From contig DDBY01000150.1 of the NCBI GenBank assembly GCA_002334985.1, positions 1 to 6,718 of the forward strand: 6,718 nt of DNA, read 5' to 3'. A model generated the notes under the pieces. The model did no database searches. It saw only the letters and a program-made list of their open reading frames with translations, and had not been told where the DNA came from. The stretch is from Micavibrio sp. UBA2020 (GTDB taxonomy: Bacteria; Pseudomonadota; Alphaproteobacteria; Micavibrionales; UBA2020). Positions 6,701 through 6,718 of the stretch are shown piece by piece; the first letter of the stretch is position 1, and the number at the start of each line of letters is the position of its first letter. Position numbers and translations under genes: made by a program.

Positions 6701-6718
6701 TCAGCGGGTTCACGCATG
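6688..6718. repeat. Perfect hairpin at the right edge of the window
   Basis: CATGCGTGAACCC at 6688-6700 is the reverse complement of GGGTTCACGCATG at 6706-6718, with a 5-base loop (TCAGC). In addition, the last 24 bases (6695-6718) are the reverse complement of 6625-6648, so the edge folds back on sequence already read. No T-run follows within the window, and the position is inside a conserved protein domain. A terminator is therefore unlikely; a contig-end fold-back artefact is the simplest explanation. Confidence 0.85.

Noticed and set aside
6322..6717. 131-residue - strand frame beginning MREPAEGSRMYW
   Set aside because: It is a shifted frame of the vWA gene. Its repeated MYWSS motif comes from the 24-base DNA repeat, and the vWA frame carries the conserved MIDAS strand.
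6614..6718. CRISPR array or attachment site from the two 24-base repeats
   Set aside because: Only two copies, lying within a protein-coding domain, and joined to a fold-back at the window edge. No cas genes, integrase or tRNA are present.

Overview
The window looks like part of a Gram-negative, probably alphaproteobacterial, chromosome contig. The support is moderate GC content, strong GC bias at third codon positions, a canonical CysQ-type phosphatase, and tightly packed genes with ATGA overlaps. The taxonomic guess is inference; there is no rRNA or other marker gene.

Left part (1 to about 1546, + strand). Positions 1-149 hold no gene I can support and probably carry the promoter of the first gene. 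Next come cysQ (3'-phosphoadenosine 5'-phosphate phosphatase, 150-1022) and, 36 bases later, a 145-residue hypothetical protein (1059-1496). A strong two-way hairpin terminator (1519-1546) closes this unit and also the one arriving from the other side.

Right part (1567 to the right edge, - strand). Four genes appear to form one operon, transcribed leftward from beyond the right edge: the C-terminal part of a von Willebrand factor A (vWA) protein, a 952-residue MoxR/CobS-like AAA+ ATPase, a 103-residue unrecognised protein, and a 508-residue protein built from three copies of an ankyrin-like helical unit. vWA to AAA+ and the 103-residue gene to the 508-residue gene overlap by ATGA; the middle gap is 30 bases. 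An AAA+ ATPase beside a vWA partner is the arrangement of CobS/CobT, CbbQ/CbbO, NorQ/NorD and RavA/ViaA, where the pair remodels or activates a target protein. This ATPase is far larger than those, with a long insertion between Walker A and Walker B and about 550 residues after the core. Its two downstream partners match no family I know. This operon is the best candidate for an undescribed system.

Right edge (about 6614-6718). A 24-base direct repeat and a 24-base inverted repeat lie in the last ~105 bases. They create a hairpin that puts stop codons into the vWA frame. This looks more like a fold-back artefact at a contig end than real biology, so the vWA gene is incomplete and its last ~40 bases should not be trusted.
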